A stretch of DNA of 5,138 nucleotides from the NCBI GenBank assembly GCA_020861205.1, contig JAJBSY010000193.1:1-5138 (forward strand), in the 5' to 3' direction. The stretch comes from Deltaproteobacteria bacterium. GTDB lineage: Bacteria; Desulfobacterota; Desulfovibrionia; Desulfovibrionales; Desulfovibrionaceae. The translations under genes and the position numbers were made by a program. Positions 1-5,138 of this stretch are shown here, one piece after another (the first letter of the stretch is position 1; each line of letters opens with the position of its first letter). The notes beneath the pieces were generated by a model. That model saw nothing but the letters and a program-made list of their open reading frames with translations. It searched no databases and was not told the origin of the DNA.

Positions 1-65
1 AAGAACTTCGGCTTTTCCCTCAAATCCAGTAGAGTCTGCACATACTTATAGATATTCTTTGACAT
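1..65 (-). CDS. In-frame continuation after the TAG, or start of a coupled downstream gene (partial)
   Basis: Directly after the TAG at 66-68, the same frame gives ATG at 63-65 and 21 open codons to the window edge, beginning MSKNIYKYVQTLLDLREKPK. It reads as an amphipathic helix. From my recollection of the family, this matches the place where a helical linker follows the sensory domain in sigma-54 activators. There is no Shine-Dalgarno sequence before this ATG (the preceding bases are CCTGAAACCGTTCATCTAG). Independent initiation is therefore unlikely; stop-start reinitiation, readthrough or a nonsense mutation fit better. The stretch is about 37% GC (24 of 65), well below its surroundings. 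Only an edge fragment is visible, so no function can be assigned on its own. Confidence 0.4.
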   Translation of the reverse strand, partial: MSKNIYKYVQTLLDLREKPKF

Positions 66-665
66 CTAGATGAACGGTTTCAGGTACAGGGCCGACAAAA
101 CGGTTTTAATGCGCTCGTAAACGCCTATCCGCGTCGCCAGGTCGATGATGGTGACAAGGTCGAGGGGGCGGGAGCCGAGGTTGATTACCCGCTCGTACAT
201 GGCCGGAGGGATCAGGTCGATCTCGTCGAAGGAAACGGCGTACGGACAGCCTTCCCGGTAAGCCGGGATGCCGGGATAGTACGGATGGTAAACCAGGTGC
301 GTCACCCCGACGGCCAGCAATTGGCTGATCGCCTGGGTTGTGGTCTCCTCCACGTTGTTGACCAGTAGGACGTCCGCGCCCGCGGGAAGGTCGTAAAGCG
401 TGTGAATGGTCTCGATGTTCACGGTGCGGGCGGCGGTGATCGTCTCCGACCCCGGCGGGATGTGCCGGATGGCCTGGTCGTATATGTGCGGGCTGGTGAT
501 GAGGGCAAGTTCCAAGGACGTGAGCGAGTGCGAACCGTCTCCCGCCCGGTAGTCGAAGACCTCGAAATCGACCAGGCTCCCGAAAATATCCGCGAGCTGC
601 TTGACGATGGCGGCGGCGGTATCCGATGTGGAGGAGAGTATGGTGACCGTCGGTTTTTTCTTCAT
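66..665 (-). CDS. Sensory N-terminal domain of a sigma-54-type activator, ended by an in-frame TAG
   Basis: A 199-residue protein from ATG at 665 (MKKKPTVTIL) to TAG at 66-68. It looks like the alpha/beta signal-sensing domain found at the N-terminus of some sigma-54-dependent activators. Recognisable stretches are VNNVEETT (residues 102-109), YHPYYPG (126-132) and NLGSRPLDLVTIIDLA (162-177). In that family a helical linker, often a PAS domain, and an AAA+ ATPase plus DNA-binding domain follow; none is present before the stop. The frame continues after the TAG, so this may be the front part of a broken or split regulator. No signal peptide or membrane segment is visible, so it is probably cytosolic. 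The start is uncertain: no strong Shine-Dalgarno precedes 665, and an in-frame ATG lies at 677. The arginine-rich extension further upstream, to 896, does not look like protein. The effector and target genes are unknown. Confidence 0.6.
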   Translation of the reverse strand: MKKKPTVTILSSTSDTAAAIVKQLADIFGSLVDFEVFDYRAGDGSHSLTSLELALITSPHIYDQAIRHIPPGSETITAARTVNIETIHTLYDLPAGADVLLVNNVEETTTQAISQLLAVGVTHLVYHPYYPGIPAYREGCPYAVSFDEIDLIPPAMYERVINLGSRPLDLVTIIDLATRIGVYERIKTVLSALYLKPFI

Positions 666-953
666 GCGGGATCCCATAGGGTCAGGGTGGGAGAGGGCGC
701 CGCAGGGGCGCGTCCGGCGCGGCCCGCTGCCGGGATGCGAACCCGGGAGAGACGGCTGGCCGCGGTCCGCGCAACCATAGCCAAAAGCCCGCCGTTTATC
801 CAGAACTTCGCCGCCCGCTCGGATGCGGCCGCTTTGCCGAATCCGCGCTCCCCTCGTTTCCCGGCGACAGCCCCGGCCTGACGGCGCTTTGCTCACGCGC
901 CCCTACGGTACAGGCGCCGGGCACACCGAGCTGCCGCCTTATTGCGGGCTTTC

Positions 954-983
954 TTGACGATGAGCGCGTATCCGGCATATCGT
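954..983 (+). promoter_or_regulatory. Candidate sigma-70 promoter for the ATPase operon
   Basis: TTGACG at 954-959 matches five of six bases of the -35 consensus. With an 18-base spacer, TATCGT at 978-983 matches four of six bases of the -10 consensus. An alternative -10, TATAAC at 983-988, is a better match but lies too far away (23-base spacer). A start near 990 would give a leader of about 80 bases before the ATG at 1072. This rests on pattern matching only. Confidence 0.3.
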
Positions 984-987
984 ATAA

Positions 988-1001
988 CGCTTTTCGAAGC
1001 G
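988..1001 (+). other. Small hairpin with UUCG loop in the ATPase leader
   Basis: CGCTT (988-992) and AAGCG (997-1001) form a perfect 5-bp stem around TTCG. No T-tract follows, so it is not a terminator. The closing pair is U-A rather than the extra-stable C-G. It could sit at the 5' end of the operon mRNA as a stabilising structure, but chance is possible at this size. Confidence 0.3.
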
Positions 1002-1017
1002 ATGATTACCAGGCGCC

Positions 1018-1035
1018 GCCGGTTCCGGGACCGGC
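1018..1035 (+). other. GC-rich hairpin in the ATPase leader
   Basis: GCCGGT (1018-1023) and ACCGGC (1030-1035) pair perfectly around a 6-base loop. The hairpin lies 25 bases upstream of the ribosome binding site at 1060-1066 and has no T-tract. It could be an operator or leader structure, or chance in GC-rich DNA. Confidence 0.3.
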
Positions 1036-1071
1036 CCGCATCCAGTAAACCTCCATCCCAGGCGGGGTGTC

Positions 1072-2619
1072 ATGTTCGATTCCGAAAAACGCGCGTTCAT
1101 AGCCGTTTCCGGCGACACGCCGGTGTGCCTGATTCCCAAAATGGCCAACCGGCACGGCCTCATAACCGGCGCTACCGGGACGGGGAAAACCGTAACCCTG
1201 CAGACCATGGCCGAGACGTTCAGCCAGATGGGCGTTCCCGTATTCGCCGCCGACGTCAAGGGGGATCTTTCCGGGGTTGCCACCAAGGGCGGGAATAAGC
1301 AAAGCGTGGTGGAGCGCGTGGAGCAATACGGCCTCGCGGAAAAAGGCTTCGCGTTTCAGGCGTTTCCCGTGCAATTCTGGGATGTTTTCGGCGAGTCGGG
1401 TACCCCGGTGCGGGCCTCCGTCTCGGACATGGGGCCGCTTCTCCTCAGCCGCCTGCTTACTCTCAACGATACCCAGTCCTCCGTGCTGACAATCCTGTTC
1501 ACAATCGCGCGGGACGAAAACCTCGCCCTCGTCGATCTCAAGGATATGCAGAAGATCGTGGAGTACGTGGCCGAAAACGCGGACAAATACACCACCGCTT
1601 ACGGCAACATCGCCACGGCCAGCCTCGGCGCCATCCAGCGCGGCCTCGTGGCCCTGGCGCAGGAAGGCGCGGACAACTTTTTCGGTGAACCCGCCCTGAA
1701 CATCGACGACCTTATCCAGACGGACGGCGAGAAGGGCGTCGTCAACGTCCTCGCGGCAGACAAGCTCATGCGATCGCCCAGGGTTTACACGACGTTCCTC
1801 CTCTGGCTCATGACCAAACTGTTCGACGTGCTGCCCGAGGCAGGCGACCCGGACAGGCCCAAGCTTGTGTTTTTCTTCGACGAGGCCCACCTGCTGTTCA
1901 GCGACGCGCCCAAGGCCCTCCTGGAAAAAGTCGAGCAGGTCGTCCGGCTCATCCGCTCCAAGGGGGTCGGCGTGTATTTCATCTCGCAGGTACCGTCGGA
2001 CATGCCTGATTCCGTGCTCAGCCAGCTCGGGAACCGCGTGCAGCACGCCTTGCGGGCCTACACCCCCAAAGACCAAAAAGCCCTCAGGGCGGCGGCCCAA
2101 TCTTTTCGGGCCAACCCGGCCTTTGATACGGAAACCGCCATCGCCGAGCTGGCAACCGGTGAAGCCCTGGTATCCTTCCTGGACGAAAAAGGCGCGCCCT
2201 CCCCGGTGGAACGGGCATTCATCCTGCCGCCCCAAAGCCAGGTAGGCCCGCTGGACGCGGCCGTGCGCGACCGGATGATCAAATCGTGCCTCCTTTACCG
2301 GCACTATGCGGAAAGCCAGGACCGCGAGTCCGCCTTCGAGATTCTTTCCCGACAGCAGCAGGATGCGCGGAGCGCCAAGGAGGACGCCGCCCGGCAAAAA
2401 GAAGAGGAGGCCCGCCGCAAGGAGGCGGATAAAGAAGCGGCGAGCCGCCGGAAAGAGGAAGAAAAGGCCAGGAAGGAAGAAGAAAAAATCCGGGCGGCCC
2501 GTGAAAAACAAGTGCAACGCGAAGCCGAACAGCAGAAGAAATTCTGGGTGAGCACCGCCAAGTCCGTTTTCGTCCCCCTTGTGCGGCAGGCTCTCGGGTC
2601 ATTATTTAAAAAACGCTGA
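1072..2619 (+). CDS. yjgR: YjgR/DUF853-type HerA-like P-loop ATPase
   Basis: A complete 515-residue protein. The opening, [20 protein letters not shown] followed by a GATGTGKT Walker A (residues 33-40), is characteristic of the YjgR/DUF853 branch of the HerA/FtsK-like ATPases. Walker B is [10 protein letters not shown] (264-273; D270 and E271 acidic), and a polar ISQ motif sits at 304-306, before the family-typical sequence [20 protein letters not shown]. The family is annotated as helicase-like or DNA-translocase-like, but its physiological role is poorly defined; no nuclease partner such as NurA is seen here. Residues about 434-490 are almost entirely K, E, R, A and Q, predicting a long charged helix, followed by a tail rich in V, L and F ending LFKKR. 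Length is close to the roughly 500 residues of Escherichia coli YjgR. The start is supported by a modest AGGCGGG sequence at 1060-1066. The nitroreductase gene follows 11 bases downstream. No membrane segment is visible, so it is cytosolic. Confidence 0.93.
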   Translation: MFDSEKRAFIAVSGDTPVCLIPKMANRHGLITGATGTGKTVTLQTMAETFSQMGVPVFAADVKGDLSGVATKGGNKQSVVERVEQYGLAEKGFAFQAFPVQFWDVFGESGTPVRASVSDMGPLLLSRLLTLNDTQSSVLTILFTIARDENLALVDLKDMQKIVEYVAENADKYTTAYGNIATASLGAIQRGLVALAQEGADNFFGEPALNIDDLIQTDGEKGVVNVLAADKLMRSPRVYTTFLLWLMTKLFDVLPEAGDPDRPKLVFFFDEAHLLFSDAPKALLEKVEQVVRLIRSKGVGVYFISQVPSDMPDSVLSQLGNRVQHALRAYTPKDQKALRAAAQSFRANPAFDTETAIAELATGEALVSFLDEKGAPSPVERAFILPPQSQVGPLDAAVRDRMIKSCLLYRHYAESQDRESAFEILSRQQQDARSAKEDAARQKEEEARRKEADKEAASRRKEEEKARKEEEKIRAAREKQVQREAEQQKKFWVSTAKSVFVPLVRQALGSLFKKR

Positions 2620-2622
2620 GGA
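2618..2622 (+). promoter_or_regulatory. Ribosome binding site of the nitroreductase, overlapping the ATPase stop
   Basis: GAGGA at 2618-2622 lies 8 bases before ATG 2631 and shares bases with the TGA at 2617-2619. A ribosome terminating on the ATPase gene therefore sits on the next start signal, which favours translational coupling. It also selects ATG 2631 over the in-frame ATG at 2643. Confidence 0.8.
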
Positions 2623-2630
2623 AAACGCCT

Positions 2631-3164
2631 ATGAAAAGTTTCATGGATCTCTGCCTCCGTCGCCAAAGTTGCCGCGATTTCGCGGACAAACCCGTGGAGC
2701 ACGACAAGCTCGCGCAATGCGTGGAAGCCGCCCGCCTCGCCCCCTCCGGCTGCAACGCCCAGCCCTGGAGTTTCGTAGTGGTGGAAAATCCGGCCGTGGT
2801 GGCGGAAGTGGCCAAGTGCGCCCAGCAACTCGGCGCCAACGAATACATTGCCAAGGCCAAGGCGTTCGTCGTCGTGCTCGAGGAACACGCGGTTCTCATG
2901 CCCCAGATTCGCAAGCTCATCGACAGCCAATATTTCGCCAAGGGCGACCTTGGCGCGGCTGTGCTTACCGTTTGCCTGCAGGCCGAAGACCTCGGCTTGG
3001 GCACCTGCATCGTGGGCATCTACGACCGGGAAAAAATAAGCGACCTTCTCGGCATTCCAAGGGAAAAACAGTTCGGCGGGCTCATCGCCGTGGGATACCC
3101 GGCCAGCGACAAGGTACGGGGCAAGGTGCGCAAGCCGCTCGAGGATATCGTCCGGTACGTGTAG
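2631..3164 (+). CDS. Nitroreductase-family FMN oxidoreductase
   Basis: A complete 177-residue single-domain flavoprotein. The N-terminal RRQSCRDF (residues 10-17) matches the RxSxR phosphate-binding signature of nitroreductases. APSGCNAQPW (37-46) is the conserved segment that contacts FMN. KGDLGAAVLTVCLQAEDLGLG (104-124, leading into TCIVGIYD) and the GLIAVGYPA strand near the C-terminus complete the fold. Family members bind FMN, usually as homodimers, and use NAD(P)H to reduce nitro groups, quinones or other electrophiles; the substrate cannot be read from sequence. The length is near the short end of the family and there is no fused ferredoxin domain. It is cytosolic, with no signal peptide. 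Tight spacing after the ATPase and the terminator beginning 20 bases after its TAG stop indicate that it is the last gene of a two-gene operon. Whether the two products act together is unknown. Confidence 0.93.
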   Translation: MKSFMDLCLRRQSCRDFADKPVEHDKLAQCVEAARLAPSGCNAQPWSFVVVENPAVVAEVAKCAQQLGANEYIAKAKAFVVVLEEHAVLMPQIRKLIDSQYFAKGDLGAAVLTVCLQAEDLGLGTCIVGIYDREKISDLLGIPREKQFGGLIAVGYPASDKVRGKVRKPLEDIVRYV

Positions 3165-3184
3165 CGGAACCCGGCAAGCGGTGA

Positions 3185-3234
3185 GGCGTCCCACATCCCG
3201 GCCCAGGGACGCCGAGCTTGGGCCGGGTCTTTTT
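3185..3234 (+). terminator. Rho-independent terminator with two interleaved stems
   Basis: CCCGGCCCA (3197-3205) pairs perfectly over 9 bp with TGGGCCGGG (3219-3227), directly followed by TCTTTTT (3228-3234). This is a strong intrinsic terminator for the plus-strand operon. A second perfect 8-bp stem, GGCGTCCC (3185-3192) with GGGACGCC (3206-3213), is interleaved with it, so each stem has one arm inside the other's loop. No T-tract is present for the minus strand, so it does not look bidirectional and would not efficiently end rimO transcription. Confidence 0.9.
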
Positions 3235-3247
3235 GCCGCGCCGTTCC

Positions 3248-4573
3248 TTACGCCGCATCCGGCTCGGTCAGCCCGACCAGGTCGTACACCCGGGATTCCA
3301 CGATATCCGCCGCGACCATCTTCCCGGCCGCAACCCCGGGACCGCTGACGTACGTCAACCCGTCGATCTCCGGCGCCTGGAACCACGTCCGCCCGGTAAA
3401 CAGCCCCGGCCAGTCCGGATGTGGCGCGTCAACAAGAACGTCCATGCGCTCGCCGACGAACGTCTCGAGCAACGCTTCGCTGATGGACGCCTGCAACGCC
3501 ATCAGGGCGTTACGCCGTTCTTCCTTGACCGCGGCCGGGACCTGCCCCGGCATGGCCGCCGCGGCGGTTCCCTCTTCCGCCTGGTAGGCGAACACGCCGA
3601 GATGCGTGAACCGCGTCCGTTCGACAAAATCGTAAAGGGTCTTGAAGTGCGCGTCCGTTTCGCCGGGAAAGCCGACGATAAGGCTCGTCCGCAGCGCCGC
3701 CTCCGGAAAGAACTCGCGCACCCTATCCAGGACCTTGCCCGGGTCGCGCGCAAAGGGTCTGCCCATGCGCGCGAGCACGTCCGGGTGGGCGTGCTGCACC
3801 GGGATATCGAAATACGGCACGAAAGGCCGCCCGGCATCGCGCAAAAAGCCCAGGAATTCCCGGGACAGTCCCGCCGGGTACATATAGAGAACGCGCAACC
3901 AATCCAGCCCCCGGAGCGGCAGAAGCCGCTCCATCAGCGCCCTGAGGCCCTTTTCGGCGGGCAGGTCCCTGCCCCAGGCGGTCGTATCCTGCGCGACCAG
4001 GATCAGTTCGCGAACCCCGTAGCCGAGCAGTTCTTCCGCTTCCCGGACAAGCGCATCCCGGGGCGTGCTGGAAAAGCCGCCACGGATGGAGGGGATGGTG
4101 CAAAAGGAGCAGGTGTGGTCGCACCCGTCGCTGATCTTGAGCCAGGCATAGGACGGCCCGGTGGACAAAAAGCGGGTCCCGGAGGGCCGGGCCGGCGACG
4201 GCGGCATACGCTCCGCCAGAGCCCCGGCCAGCTTTACCGGCCAGGCGCCGAGATCGCGGTTGTCAAGCCAGAGATCCACTTCCGGCAGTTCCGGAGCGAG
4301 CACGGCCGCGCCGTACCGCCCCACCAGACAGCCGGAAACGACCAGCAGCGGTTTTTTCCCCGGCGCGGTTTGCGCGATATCTTCGATCGTTTCCGCGATG
4401 ACGGACACGGACTCCCGGATGGCCGGTTCTATGAAGGCGCAGGTATTGATGATGACGCAATCGGCCTCGTCGATAGTATCCACAGGAGTCATCGCCGGAA
4501 CGGAAGCCAGCAGGCGTTCCGCGTCCACCCGGTTCTTGGGGCAGCCCAAACTGACGGAATAGATATTTGCCAT
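3248..4573 (-). CDS. rimO: Ribosomal protein S12 (aspartate) methylthiotransferase RimO
   Basis: A complete 441-residue radical SAM enzyme, the same length as Escherichia coli RimO. It adds a methylthio group to the beta carbon of a conserved aspartate of ribosomal protein S12. The N-terminal methylthiotransferase domain opens with SLGCPKN and has three cysteines (C11, C45 in INTCAF, C82 in SGCLVGRY) to bind one [4Fe-4S] cluster. The radical SAM motif C151-x3-C155-x2-C158 (SDGCDHTCSFCTIPSIRGG) binds the second. The C-terminal TRAM domain includes QAPEIDG, a RimO-type sequence. These features favour RimO over the tRNA enzymes MiaB and MtaB. ATG 4573 is the only plausible start: codons just upstream offer no ATG, GTG or TTG, and the distance to SLGCPKN is normal. 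No Shine-Dalgarno precedes it. The gene converges on the nitroreductase and diverges from the kinase, so it appears to be a single-gene unit. Confidence 0.97.
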   Translation of the reverse strand: MANIYSVSLGCPKNRVDAERLLASVPAMTPVDTIDEADCVIINTCAFIEPAIRESVSVIAETIEDIAQTAPGKKPLLVVSGCLVGRYGAAVLAPELPEVDLWLDNRDLGAWPVKLAGALAERMPPSPARPSGTRFLSTGPSYAWLKISDGCDHTCSFCTIPSIRGGFSSTPRDALVREAEELLGYGVRELILVAQDTTAWGRDLPAEKGLRALMERLLPLRGLDWLRVLYMYPAGLSREFLGFLRDAGRPFVPYFDIPVQHAHPDVLARMGRPFARDPGKVLDRVREFFPEAALRTSLIVGFPGETDAHFKTLYDFVERTRFTHLGVFAYQAEEGTAAAAMPGQVPAAVKEERRNALMALQASISEALLETFVGERMDVLVDAPHPDWPGLFTGRTWFQAPEIDGLTYVSGPGVAAGKMVAADIVESRVYDLVGLTEPDAA

Positions 4574-4586
4574 GAAGGACTCGATA

Positions 4587-4592
4587 GTTATA
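4587..4592 (-). promoter_or_regulatory. Candidate -10 element for rimO
   Basis: On the minus strand TATAAC lies 13 bases before the rimO ATG, within an AT-rich patch (TTCTTATATAACTATCGAG) in otherwise GC-rich DNA. No good -35 sits 17 bases upstream (TGAACC, three of six). Transcription from it would start within about 10 bases of the ATG, giving a leaderless or very short leader. That would fit the missing Shine-Dalgarno sequence. Confidence 0.35.
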
Positions 4593-4605
4593 TAAGAATT
4601 GCGGT

Positions 4606-4619
4606 CCGGGTTCACCCGG
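4606..4619. repeat. Short palindrome in the rimO-kinase gap
   Basis: CCGGG (4606-4610) and CCCGG (4615-4619) form a perfect 5-bp inverted repeat around TTCA. On the minus strand it covers the position where a -35 element for rimO would be expected. It may be a protein site, but it is small enough to be chance. Confidence 0.25.
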
Positions 4620-4620
4620 C

Positions 4621-4646
4621 GCGGAAAAACGGTCCGGCGGAAAACG
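4621..4646 (+). repeat. Tandem GCGGAAAA(A)CG repeats in the divergent gap
   Basis: GCGGAAAAACG (4621-4631) recurs as GCGGAAAACG (4637-4646), with starts 16 bases apart. The position between two divergent genes would suit a regulator binding twice on similar faces of the helix. Only two copies are present, so the support is weak. Confidence 0.25.
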
Positions 4647-4665
4647 CGGGAACCGGCACTAAAGT

Positions 4666-4682
4666 CCGTCAGTCTATGACGG
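4666..4682 (+). promoter_or_regulatory. Inverted repeat overlapping the kinase ribosome binding site
   Basis: CCGTCA (4666-4671) and TGACGG (4677-4682) are perfect 6-bp inverted repeats around GTCTA. The right arm overlaps the Shine-Dalgarno GGGAGGA (4681-4687). It may be an operator, or in mRNA a hairpin that limits ribosome access. The binding factor is unknown. Confidence 0.4.
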
Positions 4683-4687
4683 GAGGA
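4681..4687 (+). promoter_or_regulatory. Ribosome binding site of the histidine kinase
   Basis: GGGAGGA lies 6 bases before ATG 4694 and is the strongest Shine-Dalgarno in the window. It decides the start in favour of 4694 over the in-frame ATG at 4676, which has no such sequence upstream. Confidence 0.8.
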
Positions 4688-4693
4688 TTTCCC

Positions 4694-5138
4694 ATGCAAC
4701 TGCAAATTACGCCCGGCGCGCCGGACAACACGCTCTTCAACGACCTTATCGACCAGTTCGAAGAGGATATCGTCATCGTCGATATGAAAGGAACGATCCT
4801 GAACCTGAACAAAAGCCTCCTCGAAGCCTGGGGCGGCACGCGCGCCGACTACGTCGGGAAAACCTGCGGCGAAGTGCAAAAGCCGGAATTGGCCTGTTTC
4901 AACAGCCAATCCTTTTTCGACCGGGTGCTCCAGGAAGGGCAGCGCGTTTCGGAAACCTATACCGACGTCACGCCCGACGGCCGCATGAACTATTACCACG
5001 TCAACGCCTTTCCCCTGCGTGACGCGAACGGCGAGATCTGCCGCCTGGTCCTCACCCGCCGGAATACCACGGCCGAGATGCAGATAGAACAGCGCCTGTA
5101 CCAATCCCAGAAAATGGTGGGCATCGGCGAGCGTTCGA
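4694..5138 (+). CDS. PAS-domain sensor histidine kinase (N-terminal part, cut by window edge)
   Basis: 148 codons are visible, open at the right edge. After a short N-terminus, residues 15-62 (FNDLIDQFEEDIVIVDMKG onward to YVGKTCGEVQ) form the first half of a PAS domain. Residues 86-127 (ETYTDVTPDGRMNYYHVNAF to LVLTRRNTTAE) are its C-terminal PAC-type part. A helix then leads into SQKMVGIGERS (138-148), which matches the start of a HisKA dimerisation helix just before the expected phosphoacceptor histidine. The histidine and the ATP-binding domain would lie beyond the window. No membrane segment precedes the PAS domain, so a cytosolic sensor is expected. Cysteines at 58, 68 and 116 could be involved in sensing, but that is speculation. 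The gene is divergent from rimO, and no response regulator is visible in the window. A PAS protein with another output domain is possible but less likely given the SQKMVGIGE sequence. Confidence 0.85.
   Translation, partial: MQLQITPGAPDNTLFNDLIDQFEEDIVIVDMKGTILNLNKSLLEAWGGTRADYVGKTCGEVQKPELACFNSQSFFDRVLQEGQRVSETYTDVTPDGRMNYYHVNAFPLRDANGEICRLVLTRRNTTAEMQIEQRLYQSQKMVGIGERS

Larger units (their letters stand above)
666..1071. other. Divergent intergenic region, no gene seen
   Basis: About 400 bases separate the minus-strand regulator start from the plus-strand ATPase start. Frames that are open here encode arginine- and proline-rich sequence with no recognisable domain and look like GC-rich chance frames. 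The part next to the regulator (about 690-890) is extremely GC-rich. The part nearer the ATPase (about 950-1035) holds a weak promoter candidate and two short hairpins, listed separately. I see no tRNA, riboswitch or convincing sigma-54 promoter. Confidence 0.6.

Noticed and set aside
730..746. tRNA T-arm-like hairpin on the minus strand (CCGGG-TTCGCAT-CCCGG)
   Set aside because: The conserved A58 position is C, the following 7 bases find no matching 5' acceptor strand, and no D or anticodon arm is visible.
769..785. Possible sigma-54 promoter on the minus strand (TTGGCTATGGTTGC)
   Set aside because: The spacing between GG and GC is 8 rather than 10 bases.
666..896. N-terminal extension of the minus-strand regulator to an ATG at 896
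   Set aside because: The added 77 residues are arginine/glycine/proline-rich with no domain, whereas MKKKPTVTIL at 665 is a natural start for this fold.
942..1298. Plus-strand open frame of 118 codons overlapping the ATPase start
   Set aside because: Its product is arginine-rich, and it overlaps the ATPase gene in another frame without a recognisable domain.
1006..2517. Long minus-strand open frame (503 codons) antisense to the ATPase
   Set aside because: It mirrors the GC-biased codon positions of a clear plus-strand gene, its product is low-complexity and phenylalanine/glycine-rich at the start, and no domain is recognisable.
3197..3227. Bidirectional terminator also serving rimO
   Set aside because: On the minus strand the stem is followed by ATGTGGG with no T-tract, so only the plus-strand direction is supported.
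2304..3386. Minus-strand open frame (360 codons) across the nitroreductase and terminator
   Set aside because: It runs antisense to two recognised genes and through the terminator; the translation has no recognisable domain.
4652..4668. Possible sigma-54 promoter (CGGCACTAAAGTCCG) before the kinase
   Set aside because: The -24-like GGCAC is present, but the -12 GC is replaced by CG, so the essential GG-N10-GC pattern fails.
4574..5104. 177-residue N-terminal extension of RimO
   Set aside because: It is antisense to the PAS kinase gene, and RimO of normal length begins at 4573.

Overview
This window is GC-rich (roughly 60% by eye). It carries ordinary bacterial chromosomal genes with no rRNA, tRNA, mobile element or CRISPR array that I can support. 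The gene content (a sigma-54-activator-type sensory domain, a YjgR/DUF853 ATPase, RimO, and a cytosolic PAS histidine kinase beside rimO) and the protein style suggest a Gram-negative deltaproteobacterium-like organism, possibly Desulfovibrionaceae. That assignment is an inference from familiarity, not from a search.

Layout. Positions 1-665 (minus strand) hold a 199-residue sensory domain resembling the N-terminal part of sigma-54-dependent activators. It ends at an in-frame TAG immediately followed by ATG, and the same frame stays open to the window edge. Positions 666-1071 are a divergent gap with a weak promoter candidate and two small hairpins. Positions 1072-2619 (plus) encode a complete YjgR-type HerA-like ATPase with a highly charged helical tail. 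Positions 2631-3164 (plus) encode a small nitroreductase-family flavoprotein whose ribosome binding site overlaps the ATPase stop codon, so the two look like an operon. It ends in a Rho-independent terminator made of two interleaved perfect stems (3185-3234). Positions 3248-4573 (minus) encode a complete RimO, convergent with the operon. A 120-base divergent gap follows, with an inverted repeat at the ribosome binding site of the next gene. From 4694 to the right edge (plus) runs the start of a PAS-domain histidine kinase, cut off as its dimerisation/phosphoacceptor helix begins.

How they fit together. Apart from the ATPase-nitroreductase pair, the genes do not form an obvious pathway. RimO modifies ribosomal protein S12, the kinase is the sensor of a two-component system, and the regulator fragment would sense an unknown signal. 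I see no complete undescribed system. The signals most worth checking are the TAG/ATG interruption of the regulator, the pseudoknot-capable terminator, and the palindrome overlapping the kinase ribosome binding site.
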